Assembly: GCF_030252325.1 (NCBI RefSeq)
Contig: NZ_CP126981.1
Span: 3,348,001-3,412,000 of the forward strand
Direction of reading: 5' to 3'
Source: Candidatus Mycobacterium wuenschmannii
GTDB lineage: Bacteria; Actinomycetota; Actinomycetes; Mycobacteriales; Mycobacteriaceae
Length of the DNA: 64,000 nucleotides
In this document: positions 27,588-37,567 of the stretch, piece after piece
Layout: the number at the start of each line of letters is the position of its first letter
Numbering within the stretch: position 1 is the first letter of the stretch
Notes under the pieces: generated by a model
Told to the model about the DNA's origin: nothing
Database searches by the model: none
Seen by the model: the letters and a program-made list of their open reading frames with translations, nothing else
Program-made: the position numbers and the translations under genes

Positions 27588-28796
27588 GTGAGCGCGCCGC
27601 CGCCGGGCTACCCGGACTACCGTTACAGCGGTTACCCGCCGAGCGGTTACGGGCCTCCCCCCTACCCGTCCTATCCGCCGATGGGTTATCCGCCTGCCGC
27701 GTATTCACCTCAGGGCTATCCCGCTGCTGCGTATCCGGCCCAGCCCTACCCACCGCCGCCCGCTTACCCGCCGCCGTCCTACCAGCCGATTTCTGGCTGG
27801 CAGCCGCCGTACACTCCGCAACCCACCTACGCCCAGCCACCGCGCGCAGTATGGGCGCCCGGCATCATCCCGCTGCGACCGCTGAGTCTCAGCGACATCT
27901 TCAACGGCGCGGCCGTCTACATCCGCGCCAATCCGAGGGCGACGCTGGGCGTGACCGCGGTCGTCGTCGTGATCACGCAGCTCATTTCGTTGGCCGCGGC
28001 GCTCGGCCCGTTGGCGGCGGCAAGCAAGCTGCGCACCGAACCGGCCGACGAACTCACCGGCGGCGACATCGGCGCCTGGTCGCTGTCGGCGGGCCTCAGC
28101 GGTGTGGTCGGTTGGCTCGGCGGCATCCTGCTGACCGGCATGCTGACGGTCGTAGTCGGACGTGCGGTGTTCGGCGGCAGCATCGGGGCCGGCGAGGCGT
28201 GGGCCCGGATCCGCGGGCGGCTGCCCACCCTGCTCGGGCTGGTCGCGCTGGAACTGGGCGGGCTGGTCCTGCTCGCCGGTGGAGTCGGCGTGATAATCGG
28301 GGCCACCGCCGCGGCGGGCAACGTGGCCGCCGCGGTCATGCTCGGCTTCCCGCTGGTGCTGACCGCGGGCGCGGGGCTGATCTATCTCTACGTGGCATTG
28401 ACCTTCGCGCCGGTCCTGGTGGTGCTCGAGCGCCTTCCGGTCATAGCGGCGGTGACGCGCTCGTTCGCGTTGGTGCGCAACAACTTCTGGCGGATTCTCG
28501 GCATCCGGATGCTGACCTGGCTGGTGGTGTCGTTGATCGCGGGCGCCATCGCGGTGCCGTTCAACTTTCTCGGCCAACTGGCCGGCGGATCCGGGCCGCT
28601 GCTGGTCGCCGCGACGGTCGGTGCCGTGGGCGCGGCGATCGGCCGTATCGTGACCACCCCGTTCGACGCCGGCGTCGTGGTGCTGCTCTACACCGATCGC
28701 CGAATCCGCAGTGAGGCCTTCGATCTCGTACTGCAGACCGGCGCGGCCCGCGGCCCCGCGGGCACCGACGACCTCTGGCTGACCCGGCCCGTATAG
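27588..28796 (+). CDS. Multipass membrane protein with Pro/Tyr-rich cytoplasmic N-terminus (Rv3689-like)
   Basis: 402 aa. Residues 1-85 are low complexity, repeating YPPxxY and PPP units. The rest holds about six transmembrane helices (ATLGVTAVVVVITQLISL, GVVGWLGGILLTGMLTVVV, LGLVALELGGLVLLAGGVGV and others). The membrane part resembles the glycerophosphodiester phosphodiesterase-type integral domain without a catalytic half. It is the first gene of a same-strand run into DUF4129, DUF4350, MoxR and DUF58 genes, with three bases between its stop and the next start. Confidence 0.78.
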   Translation: MSAPPPGYPDYRYSGYPPSGYGPPPYPSYPPMGYPPAAYSPQGYPAAAYPAQPYPPPPAYPPPSYQPISGWQPPYTPQPTYAQPPRAVWAPGIIPLRPLSLSDIFNGAAVYIRANPRATLGVTAVVVVITQLISLAAALGPLAAASKLRTEPADELTGGDIGAWSLSAGLSGVVGWLGGILLTGMLTVVVGRAVFGGSIGAGEAWARIRGRLPTLLGLVALELGGLVLLAGGVGVIIGATAAAGNVAAAVMLGFPLVLTAGAGLIYLYVALTFAPVLVVLERLPVIAAVTRSFALVRNNFWRILGIRMLTWLVVSLIAGAIAVPFNFLGQLAGGSGPLLVAATVGAVGAAIGRIVTTPFDAGVVVLLYTDRRIRSEAFDLVLQTGAARGPAGTDDLWLTRPV

Positions 28797-28799
28797 AGG

Positions 28800-29453
28800 A
28801 TGCCCGCCATCGACATCGACCGCGACGCCGCGCACGACGCCGCCCAGCGCGAACTGGACAAGCCGATCTATCCCAGGAGCTCGGTCTCGGACCGCGTTCA
28901 GGAGTGGATCCACGAACTGCTGTACCGGCTCGTCGAGAAGGGCTCGTCACTGCCGGGCGGATGGTTGACCATCGTCGTGCTGGTCGCGCTGCTGGTGGCC
29001 GCAGTGGTGGTTGCCGTCCGCATCTGGCGCCGAACGATCCGCACCCGTGCCGGTGGTGACTACCTGCTGTTCGATGCCGGCCAGCTGACCGCGGCCGAAC
29101 ATCGCGCGATCGCGGAACGCTTTGCGGCCGAGGAGAACTGGACCGCGGCGATTCGCCATCGGCTGCGCGCGGTGGCCCGCGCCCTGGAGGAGAACGGCAC
29201 CCTGGACCCGGCGCCTGGCCGCACCGCCAGCGAGCTGGCCAGCCATGCCGCCGAACGCCTACCCGCGCTGACCGCCGAATTATCCCGTTCGGCAACCACT
29301 TTCAACGACGTCACCTACGGCGAGCGGCCCGGCACCCAGGCCGCCTACCAGATGATCGTCGACCTCGATGATCATCTCCGGCTCCGCTCTGCCGCCGGAG
29401 ACTTCGGCACAGCCGAACCACGAACAGTCGACGCGTGGACCCCGGTGCGGTGA
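28800..29453 (+). CDS. DUF4129 membrane protein (Rv3690-like)
   Basis: 217 aa. One central transmembrane helix (WLTIVVLVALLVAAVVVAVRIW) is followed by a DUF4129 region, FAAEENWTAAIRHRLRAVARALEENG, related to the C-terminal domain of transglutaminase-like membrane proteins. ATG 28800 is preceded by AGAGG. In many actinobacteria this gene sits with MoxR/DUF58 genes in a supposed membrane chaperone module. Confidence 0.82.
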   Translation: MPAIDIDRDAAHDAAQRELDKPIYPRSSVSDRVQEWIHELLYRLVEKGSSLPGGWLTIVVLVALLVAAVVVAVRIWRRTIRTRAGGDYLLFDAGQLTAAEHRAIAERFAAEENWTAAIRHRLRAVARALEENGTLDPAPGRTASELASHAAERLPALTAELSRSATTFNDVTYGERPGTQAAYQMIVDLDDHLRLRSAAGDFGTAEPRTVDAWTPVR

Positions 29454-30576
29454 CGGCGACGCTGGCACCCGCGCGGGTGCGTCGACGGCCGTGGTGGTGG
29501 CTGCTGGCCGCGCTGGTCGCCGTCTCGACCGTTGCCGCGATCGGCACGTACCTGACCGCCCCGCGGCCGGGCGGGCGGTTGGACCCCGAAGCGACCGGAC
29601 CCGACGGCGCACATGCGCTGGTTTCGCTCTTACGGGACCAAGGCGTCACTGTCGTCGTCGCGAACACCGTCGACGAGGCGGTCGCCGCGGCGCGCCCGGG
29701 GTCGCTGTTGCTGTTCGGCCAGACGCAGCGCATCACCGCCGAGCCACTGCTGAAACGACTCGCCGGCACCCCCGGCGACCTGCTGCTCGTCGAGCCCACG
29801 TCGCGGGCACGCGCCGCACTGTCACCTGGCATCCGGTCGGCCGGCGGCGCGGCGGCCAAGGACCAACCGGATTGCGCTCTGCGGGAAGCGAATCGGGCCG
29901 GGTCAGCGGACCTGGGCGCCGCGAACACCTTCGAGGCCGTCGGTGACCGGTCGGTGACCAGCTGCTACGGCGGCGCGGTGGTGCGCTACCGCGACGACGA
30001 CCGCAGCGTGACGGTGGTCGGCAGCCTCGAGTTCATGACGAACGGCCGGTTGTTGCGCGCCGGCAACGCCGCGCTGGCGATGAACCTGGCCGGCCAGCAT
30101 TCGCGGCTGGTGTGGTTCGCCCCGCAGCACGCCGAGGGCGGGTCGGCGGCCAAGGGAAAGATCTTCGACCTGATCCCGGCGAACGTGTCCTGGATGGTCG
30201 TCCAGCTGTGGCTGGCCGTCGCGCTCGTCGCGTTGTGGAAGGGCCGGCGGATCGGGCCGCTGGTCGCGGAGGAACTGCCGGTGGTGGTGCGCGCATCGGA
30301 GACCGTCGAGGGCCGCGGCCGGCTGTACCGGTCACGCCGGGCCCGCGACCGCGCGGCGCAGGCCTTGCGCACCGCGACACTGCAGCGCGTGCTGCCGCGG
30401 CTCGGCCTTGCTGCCGAAGCCCAACCTCCGGCGCTCGTGCAGGCCATCGCGGCGCGAACTCGATCGGATCCAGAACTGGTGGGGCACATCCTGTTCGGGC
30501 CGCCGCCAGCCACCGACGCGGACCTGGTACAGCTCACCCATGCACTCGATGACATCGAAAGGCAGGTTGCACAGTC

Positions 30577-30580
<4 letters not shown>
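29450..30580 (+). CDS. DUF4350 membrane protein (Rv3691-like)
   Basis: About 376 aa. An N-terminal helix (WWWLLAALVAVSTVAAIGTYL) leads into a DUF4350 domain (GPDGAHALVSLLRDQGVTVVVANTVDEA...GSLLLFG). A second helix near residues 240-260 (VQLWLAVALVALWKGRRIGP) precedes a cytoplasmic tail. GTG 29450 overlaps the previous stop in GTGA; a GTG at 29435 is the alternative. The stop overlaps the MoxR start in ATGA, so the three genes are coupled. Confidence 0.82.
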
Positions 30581-31538
<958 letters not shown>

Positions 31539-31539
<1 letters not shown>

Positions 31540-32861
31540 TGGTGCTGACCGGGCGCACCGGGCTGATCGCGCTGCTGAGTGTGGTGCCGATCGTGGCATC
31601 ACCCTGGCCGCAGGCGACTTTCGCGGCGCTGCTCGGCCTGCTCGCGGTCGCGGTCGCAGCCGATATCGCATTGGCGGCCAATATTTTTCAGCTGCAATAC
31701 ACCCGGCTACCGAGCGGCTCGGTGCGACTCGGCGAGACGGTGACCATCGCGCTGCTGATCCACAACGCCGGTCGGCGGCGTCTCCGGGGCCGGGTGCGCG
31801 ACGCCTGGCCGCCGAGCACTCAGACCGAGCCGGTCAGTCACGCCGTCGATATCGCTGCGGGACAAGGTGTTCGGCTGGATACCCTGCTGCGGCCGATCCG
31901 GCGCGGCGACCAACGGTCGGCGGCGGTCACCGCACGCTCGATCGGCCCCCTCGGGTTGGCGGGCCGGCAACGCTCGCGCCCGGTGCCGAGCGAGGTGCGG
32001 GTGCTGCCGCCGTTCCTGTCGCGTAAACACCTGCCGTCGCGGCTGGCCAGACTGCGGGAGATCGACGGCCTGCTGCCGACGCTGACGCGCGGCCAGGGCA
32101 CTGAATTCGATTCGCTGCGTGAGTATGTGGTCGGCGACGACGTCCGCTCCATCGACTGGCGGGCGACCGCCCGTCGCGCCGACGTCGTGGTCCGCACCTG
32201 GCGCCCGGAACGCGATCGCCGCGTCGTGATCGTGCTCGACACCGGACGCACCTCGGCTGGCCGCGTAGGCGTTGACCCGACCGCCGGCGACCCCAGCGGC
32301 TGGCCGCGACTGGACTGGTCGATGGATGCCGCGCTGCTGTTGGCCGCGCTGGCTTCGCGGGCCGGTGACACCGTCGACTTCCTCGCACACGACCGGATCA
32401 GCAGGGCAGGCGTCTTCGGCGCCTCGCGGACCGAGTTGCTGGCACGCGTCGTCGAGGCGATGGCTCCGCTGAAGCCGGCGCTCATCGAATCCGACTCCAC
32501 TGCAATGGTTTCCGCGATCATCAAACGAACTCGGCGCCGCGCACTGGTGGTGCTGATGACCGACCTCAACGCGAGCGCCCTCGACGAGGGCTTGCTGCCG
32601 GTGCTGCCCCTGCTGTCAACCAAGCATCAGGTGATCGTCGCCGCGGTCGGTGACCCGCGGGTCGACCAGTTGGCGGCCGGGCGCTCCGATGTGGCCGCGG
32701 TCTACGACGCGGCGGCGGCCGAACGCTGCCGCGGCGAGCGGTCCGCGATCGCGACCCGCCTGCGGTACAGCGGTGTCGAGGTCATCGACGCGCCGCCGAC
32801 CGAGTTGGCGCCCGCGCTTGCCGACCGCTATCTGGCGATGAAAGCAGCGGGTCGGCTGTAG
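31539..32861 (+). CDS. DUF58 protein (VWA-like MoxR partner)
   Basis: 440 aa. Two N-terminal hydrophobic helices (LIALLSVVPIVASPWPQATF, ALLGLLAVAVAADIALAANI), a beta-rich domain, then the DUF58 signature GTEFDSLREYVVGDDVRSIDWRA. A VWA-like MIDAS region follows (VIVLDTGRTSAG, with a broken DxSxS). DUF58 proteins associate with MoxR ATPases. GTG 31539 starts in the last base of the MoxR stop. The 3' end is separated from the convergent SpoIIM-like gene by one base. Confidence 0.87.
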
Positions 32862-32862
32862 C

Positions 32863-33855
32863 TCACCGGGTCGGGACTACGTCCGGCGCGTCGGCGATGT
32901 CACCCGTCTCGCCGGCCCGCACCGCGCGTCGGCCGTAATGCACGACGTAGGCCAGGAACCCCGCTTCGGCGAGCACACCGATCCCGATCCGCAGCGGCGT
33001 CGGCAGCGGCGACGGCGTCACGAACGCCTCGATCACACCCGAAACGAGAAGTACCACAACCAGACCCACCGCCGCCGAGATCACCGCGCGACCCTGCTCG
33101 GCCAGCACCTGACCGCGCGGCCGGTCGCCCGGCGAGATCACCGACCAACCCAATCGCATGCCGACCGCCCCCGCCAGGAACACCGCCGTCAGCTCTAACA
33201 GGCTGTGCGGCAACAACAATCCGAACAGCACATTGGCCTTGCCCGCCTGCAACATCAGGCCGGCCACCACGCCGAGGTTGGCGGCGTTGGCGAACAGCAC
33301 GAACGGGATCGGCACACCAAGGACGATCGAGAACGCGATGCACTTGGCCGCTACCCAGGAGTTGTTCACCCAGACGTGCAGACCGAACGCGGCCGCCGCA
33401 TGCTCGCTGTAATAGGAGGCGAAGTCGTGGTTGACCAATTCGTCGATCTCGCTGGGTGTTCCGATCGTCGACTGCACCTCCGGGCTGCCCATGACCCACA
33501 GCGCGATTGCCGCGGAGACGGCGAAGAACACCACCGCGGAGCCCAACCACCAGCGCCAGGCGCGGTAGGCCACGACGGGGAAGGAGACCGTCCAGAACCG
33601 GGTGAACTCGCTGGACAGCGGCGCGTGTGCGCCCGTGACGGCGGCACGGGCCCGCGCCACCAGACTCGACAACCGGCCGACGAGCGCCGAATCGGAGGAC
33701 GCGGACCGCAGCATCGACAGGTGCGTCGAGGCCCGCTGATAGAGCTCGACGAGCTCGTCGATCTCCGCGCCACCCAGCCGATTGCGGTTGCGGATCAGGT
33801 GCTCGAGCCGGTCCCAGCTGTCGCGATGTGCGTACACGAACGCATCGACGTCCAT
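32863..33855 (-). CDS. Stage II sporulation protein M-like membrane protein
   Basis: 330 aa, SpoIIM/DUF95 family. A soluble N-terminal helical part (MDVDAFVYAHRDSWDRLEHL) comes first, then about five transmembrane helices, including VVFFAVSAAIALWVMGS and LLLPHSLLELTAVFLAGAVG, the SpoIIM core. The organism does not sporulate; in actinobacteria this gene travels with the RDD and MoxR-DUF58 genes. ATG 33855 has a TAGTCT -10 seven bases upstream. The frame to 34401 overlaps the RDD gene on the other strand and is disregarded. Confidence 0.85.
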   Translation of the reverse strand: MDVDAFVYAHRDSWDRLEHLIRNRNRLGGAEIDELVELYQRASTHLSMLRSASSDSALVGRLSSLVARARAAVTGAHAPLSSEFTRFWTVSFPVVAYRAWRWWLGSAVVFFAVSAAIALWVMGSPEVQSTIGTPSEIDELVNHDFASYYSEHAAAAFGLHVWVNNSWVAAKCIAFSIVLGVPIPFVLFANAANLGVVAGLMLQAGKANVLFGLLLPHSLLELTAVFLAGAVGMRLGWSVISPGDRPRGQVLAEQGRAVISAAVGLVVVLLVSGVIEAFVTPSPLPTPLRIGIGVLAEAGFLAYVVHYGRRAVRAGETGDIADAPDVVPTR

Positions 33856-33862
33856 CGCACCG

Positions 33863-33868
33863 AGACTA
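33863..33868 (-). promoter_or_regulatory. -10 element of a probable leaderless promoter for the SpoIIM-like gene
   Basis: On the minus strand TAGTCT (TANNNT) ends seven bases before ATG 33855. Confidence 0.5.
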
Positions 33869-33896
33869 GCCGCCGTGGGTCGCCGTAAATGTTGGG

Positions 33897-33902
33897 TAGC
33901 GT
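33897..33902 (+). promoter_or_regulatory. -10 element of a probable leaderless promoter for the RDD gene
   Basis: TAGCGT (TANNNT) ends seven bases before ATG 33910. The opposing SpoIIM-like -10 is only 28 bases away. Confidence 0.5.
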
Positions 33903-33909
33903 GCGCAGT

Positions 33910-34674
33910 ATGTCGGAGGTGGTGACCGGGGATGCGGTGGTGCTCGATGTTCGCGTCGCCCAGCTGCCGGTACGTGCCGTTAGCGCCCTGATCGACATCA
34001 TCGTGATCGTCATCGGCTACCTGATGTCGCTGACGCTGTGGGCGGGCACGCTCGGCCGGTTCGACGACGCCGTCGTCGCCGCCATCATGATCATCTTCAC
34101 GGTGCTGGTGTTCGTCGGCTATCCGCTGGTGTTCGAGACCGCGTCGCGCGGCCGCACGATCGGCAAGATGGTGATGGGCCTGCGGGTGGTTTCCGACGAC
34201 GGCGGCCCGGAACGGTTTCGTCAGGCGCTGTTTCGCGCGCTGGCCTCGGTCGTCGAGATCTGGATGTTGTTCGGCAGCCCCGCGGTGATCTGCAGCATGC
34301 TCTCGCCGCGGGCCAAGCGAATCGGAGACGTCTTCGCCGGCACGATCGTGATCAGCGAGCGCGGGCCGAAACTCGGACCGCCACCGGCCATGCCGCCGCA
34401 CCTAGCGTGGTGGGCGGCATCGCTGCAGCTATCCGGCCTGAGTGCCGAGCAAGCCGATGTGGCCCGCCAATTCCTCTCGCGGGCAATGCAACTCGACCCT
34501 CATCTGCGTGATCAGATGGCATATCGGATCGCGGGTGAGGTGCTCTCGCGGGTCGCGCCACCGCCGCCGCCCGGGACACCGCCACAACTCGTGCTGGCGG
34601 CCGTGCTCGCCGAACGGCACCGCCGCGAACTGGCGCGGCTACGACCACCGGTCGCGTACGGGCCGCCGCGCTAG
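33910..34674 (+). CDS. RDD-family membrane protein
   Basis: 254 aa. The RDD domain shows the Arg of the first helix in LPVRAVSALIDIIVIVIGYL and the later Asp motif in SPRAKRIGDVFAGTIVI, with three transmembrane helices. A C-terminal helical cytoplasmic region (residues about 160-235) ends in a Pro-rich stretch. RDD proteins are small membrane proteins, some implicated in ion transport. ATG 33910 fits the leaderless promoter. It matches Rv3695 in place. Confidence 0.86.
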   Translation: MSEVVTGDAVVLDVRVAQLPVRAVSALIDIIVIVIGYLMSLTLWAGTLGRFDDAVVAAIMIIFTVLVFVGYPLVFETASRGRTIGKMVMGLRVVSDDGGPERFRQALFRALASVVEIWMLFGSPAVICSMLSPRAKRIGDVFAGTIVISERGPKLGPPPAMPPHLAWWAASLQLSGLSAEQADVARQFLSRAMQLDPHLRDQMAYRIAGEVLSRVAPPPPPGTPPQLVLAAVLAERHRRELARLRPPVAYGPPR

Positions 34675-35058
34675 CTACTGCGCCACGGTGATGGCCAGAA
34701 TGGCCATGTCCGCGACCAGCAAGGCCAGCGCGGTCACCGGCACCACGAAGCCCCATCGCCGCCGCGCGGTGAAAATCGACAACACGATCGTCAGCACCGC
34801 GACCGCGGGTGCGCCGTAATACAACGTGTCGAAGCTGATTCCGTGCGGGCCGAGGTTCGGGCACGCCTTGTAACTGCAGGCCGCCGTGCTCATCACCGCG
34901 CCCAGTGCCACTGCCATCGCGACACCGGCGCCGATCACGGTGAGCAGCGCGAGCGCCCAGTTCAGCCAGAGTCTGCGGCGCACGTCACGACGGTCGGCCT
35001 TGGCTTGGGCCGTGTGCTCGACGTCCGGCTGATCGTCCACGTCAACGTCCTTGCTCAT
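34675..35058 (-). CDS. Three-helix membrane protein of unknown function
   Basis: 127 aa. A charged N-terminus (MSKDVDVDDQPDVEHTAQAK) is followed by three transmembrane helices (WALALLTVIGAGVAMAVALG, YYGAPAVAVLTIVLSIF, VPVTALALLVADMAILAI) and an external loop with two cysteines (AACSYKACPN) that could form a disulfide. The stop codon abuts the RDD stop tail-to-tail. No domain recognised. Confidence 0.75.
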   Translation of the reverse strand: MSKDVDVDDQPDVEHTAQAKADRRDVRRRLWLNWALALLTVIGAGVAMAVALGAVMSTAACSYKACPNLGPHGISFDTLYYGAPAVAVLTIVLSIFTARRRWGFVVPVTALALLVADMAILAITVAQ

Positions 35059-35133
35059 CAGTGGGTGCTACCCCGCGGTTCCAGCCCGCAAACCGGCGCG
35101 AGGCGCCGCCGCACCAAACCCGCCCTTGCCGAA

Positions 35134-35165
35134 CGATAGTTTCCGATATATCGTCGTCGTATCGG
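35134..35165. promoter_or_regulatory. Symmetric operator upstream of the PadR gene
   Basis: A perfect 10-base palindrome CGATATATCG (35144-35153) is flanked by CGATA at 35134-35138 and TATCG at 35160-35164. The outer and inner symmetry axes agree to within a base. PadR regulators commonly repress their own gene through such AT-containing palindromes; that use is inferred here. The site lies 42 bases before ATG 35207. Confidence 0.6.
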
Positions 35166-35206
35166 TAGCGCACCCGGCGCTGCCTTTCCAGAAACGAGAT
35201 CAACTC

Positions 35207-35944
35207 ATGAACAACCCATTCTTCGATGCCGGCGGGCCCGCAGCAGGCGGCCCGTTCGCCGGACGGGGAGCAGGCTTCGGCTTCGCACCCCCGGACCGTC
35301 GCGCCCTGCACGAACAGCGCAAGCAGGCCCGTCGCGATTTCCGCGACGCCCTACGTGGCCACGACGCCGGTCAGGACGGTCCGTTCGGGCCCGGTTTCGG
35401 ACGGGGCTTCGGCCGCGGATTCGGACCCGGCGGTTTCGGCCCCGGCTTCGGCGGCGGATTCGGTGGCGGCCCTCGCGGCGGACGCCGCGGCGGTCACGGC
35501 CGACGCGGTCGTCGAGGCGATGTCCGGGCCGCCATCCTGGTCCTGCTCGCCGAGCGGCCGATGCACGGCTACGAGATCATCCAGGAGGTCGCCGAGCGCA
35601 GCCAGGATCTGTGGAAGCCGAGCCCCGGCTCGGTCTACCCGACCCTGCAGCTACTGGTCGACGAGGGGCTGATCGTCAGCACCGAATCCGAAGGCAGCAA
35701 GAAGCTCTTCGCATTGACCGACGCCGGCAAGGAGGCAGCCGAGAAGGTCGCCACCCCGCCGTGGGAGGAGATCGCCGACGGCATCGACCCGGCTCATCTC
35801 AACCTGCGCGCCGCCGTCGGCCAGTTGTTCGGCGCCGTAGCGCAATCCGCGCATGCCGCCAACGAGGAGCAGCAGAAGCGCATCCTCGACATCGTCAACA
35901 ACGCTCGCCGCGAGATCTACACGATTCTCGGCGAGGACAACTGA
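35207..35944 (+). CDS. PadR-family regulator with Gly/Phe/Arg-rich N-terminal segment
   Basis: 245 aa. Residues about 1-105 are low complexity: Ala/Gly/Phe repeats (PFGPGFGRGFGRGFGPGGFG) and an Arg/Gly stretch (RGGRRGGHGRRGRRGD). A PadR winged-helix domain follows, with VRAAILVLLAERPMHGYEII and PSPGSVYPTLQLLVDEGLI, and a C-terminal helical dimerisation part. Such Gly-rich extensions occur in actinobacterial PadR proteins but are unusually long here. ATG 35207 follows a weak GAGAT. No obvious effector transporter adjoins it; self-regulation through 35134-35165 is likely. A strong hairpin follows the gene. Confidence 0.87.
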   Translation: MNNPFFDAGGPAAGGPFAGRGAGFGFAPPDRRALHEQRKQARRDFRDALRGHDAGQDGPFGPGFGRGFGRGFGPGGFGPGFGGGFGGGPRGGRRGGHGRRGRRGDVRAAILVLLAERPMHGYEIIQEVAERSQDLWKPSPGSVYPTLQLLVDEGLIVSTESEGSKKLFALTDAGKEAAEKVATPPWEEIADGIDPAHLNLRAAVGQLFGAVAQSAHAANEEQQKRILDIVNNARREIYTILGEDN

Positions 35945-35957
35945 TCGCTCCGCACGC

Positions 35958-35987
35958 GGTGGGGGCCGGCGACCGCCGGTTCCCACC
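35958..35987. terminator. Bidirectional hairpin between padR and glpK
   Basis: GGTGGGGGCCGGCG (35958-35971) pairs with CGCCGGTTCCCACC (35974-35987): 12 Watson-Crick pairs plus two G-T pairs around a two-base gap, so the tip probably opens by one or two pairs. It lies between the convergent padR and glpK stops and has no U-tract, as is usual for mycobacterial terminators. Confidence 0.65.
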
Positions 35988-35995
35988 GTCGTACG

Positions 35996-37512
35996 TCAGG
36001 TGACTTCGACCCAATCGAGCGTGCGCTGCACGGCTTTTCGCCAACCCGCGTATCCCGCCGAGCGTTCCTGCTCGCCCCACTGCGGCGCCCAGCGCCTGCC
36101 TTCGCGCCAGTTGGCGCGCAAGTCGTCCGGGCCCGACCAGAAGCCGACCGCTAGGCCCGCCGCATACGCTGCGCCCAGCGCCGTCGTCTCCGCGATCACC
36201 GGACGTACCACCTCGACACCGAGCACGTCTGCCTGGATCTGCATGCACAGGTCGTTCGCGGTGATTCCGCCGTCGACCTTCAAAACCCCAAGGCGCACAC
36301 CGGAATCGGCCTGCATGGCGTCGACGACATCGCGGCTCTGGTAGCAGATCGACTCCAGCGTCGCGCGCGCCAGATGCGCGTTGGTGTTGAAACGCGACAG
36401 GCCGACGATCGCGCCGCGGGCATCCGAGCGCCAGTACGGGGCGAACAGGCCCGAGAACGCCGGCACGAAGTACACCCCGCCGTTGTCGTCGACCTGTCGG
36501 GCCAGCGCCTCGCTCTGCGCCGCCCCGCTGATGATGCCCAACTGATCGCGCAACCATTGCACCGCCGAGCCCGTGACCGCGATCGAGCCCTCAAGGGCGT
36601 AAACGGGTTTCGCATCCCCGAATTGGTAGCACACCGTGGTCAGCAGGCCGTTGTCCGAGCGGACGATGTTCTCGCCGGTGTTCAGCAGCAGGAAATTGCC
36701 GGTGCCGTAGGTGTTCTTGGCGTCGCCGGGTTCGAGGCAGACCTGACCGACCATCGCCGCGTGTTGGTCGCCGAGGATTCCGGTGATCGGCACCTCGCCG
36801 CCGAGTGGGCCGTCCACGCTCGTGACGCCGTAGGGCTCCCGCGGTGACGACGCCGCGATAGTCGGCAGCATCGCGCGCGGAATGTCGAAGAGCGACAACA
36901 GTTCGTCGTCCCAATCCAGGGTCTCGAGATTCATCAGCATGGTCCGGCTGGCGTTGGTGACATCGGTGATGTGCACCCGCCGCGCGGCCCGCCGGTGAGG
37001 TTCCACAGCAGCCAGGTGTCGGTCGTGCCGAAGATCGCGTCGCCGCGCTCGGCCGCCGCGCGCACACCGTCGACGTTCTCCAGGATCCATTGCAGCTTGC
37101 CGCCGGAGAAATACGTCGCGGGCGGCAGGCCGGCCTTATGCCGGATGACGTCGCCGTGGCCGTCCCGGTCGAGCGCCGACGCGATGCGATCGGTGCGGGT
37201 GTCCTGCCAGACGATCGCGTTGTAATAGGGCCGGCCGGTGCGTCGGTTCCACACCAGGGTGGTCTCACGCTGGTTGGTGATGCCTAGCGCGACAATGTCT
37301 TTCGACGATAGGTCGGTGGCGTTGAGCGCCGACATCAGCACTGCCGTGGTGCGTTCCCAGATCTCGATCGGGTTGTGTTCGACCCACCCGGCGCGCGGCA
37401 GGATCTGGTCGTGCTCGAGCTGATGCCGCCCCACCTCGTCGCCGTCGTGGCCGAAGATGATGCAGCGCGTACTGGTGGTGCCCTGGTCGATCGAGGCGAC
37501 GAACTCGGCCAA
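35996..37512 (-). pseudogene. glpK: Glycerol kinase, frameshifted at codon ~178
   Basis: Two overlapping minus-strand frames together make one complete FGGY glycerol kinase of about 504 aa. The first (from TTG 37512) runs [15 protein letters not shown] ... [10 protein letters not shown] and then goes out of frame. The second resumes at [20 protein letters not shown] and ends [15 protein letters not shown]. The break lies at 36976-36978, where the plus strand has CCC. One more C there would restore GGV-HITDV. The reported sequence would yield a truncated, inactive 192-aa protein. In M. tuberculosis the same GGV codons are a 7-base homopolymer where reversible frameshifts switch GlpK off. This may be true phase variation, fixed loss, or a sequencing error. 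The TTG start has GGAGG eight bases upstream. Confidence 0.88.
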
Positions 37513-37567
37513 TTACTCTTCCTCCCGCGCTCGACGTCCATCATGGACTACGCGGGAGGCGGTCGGG

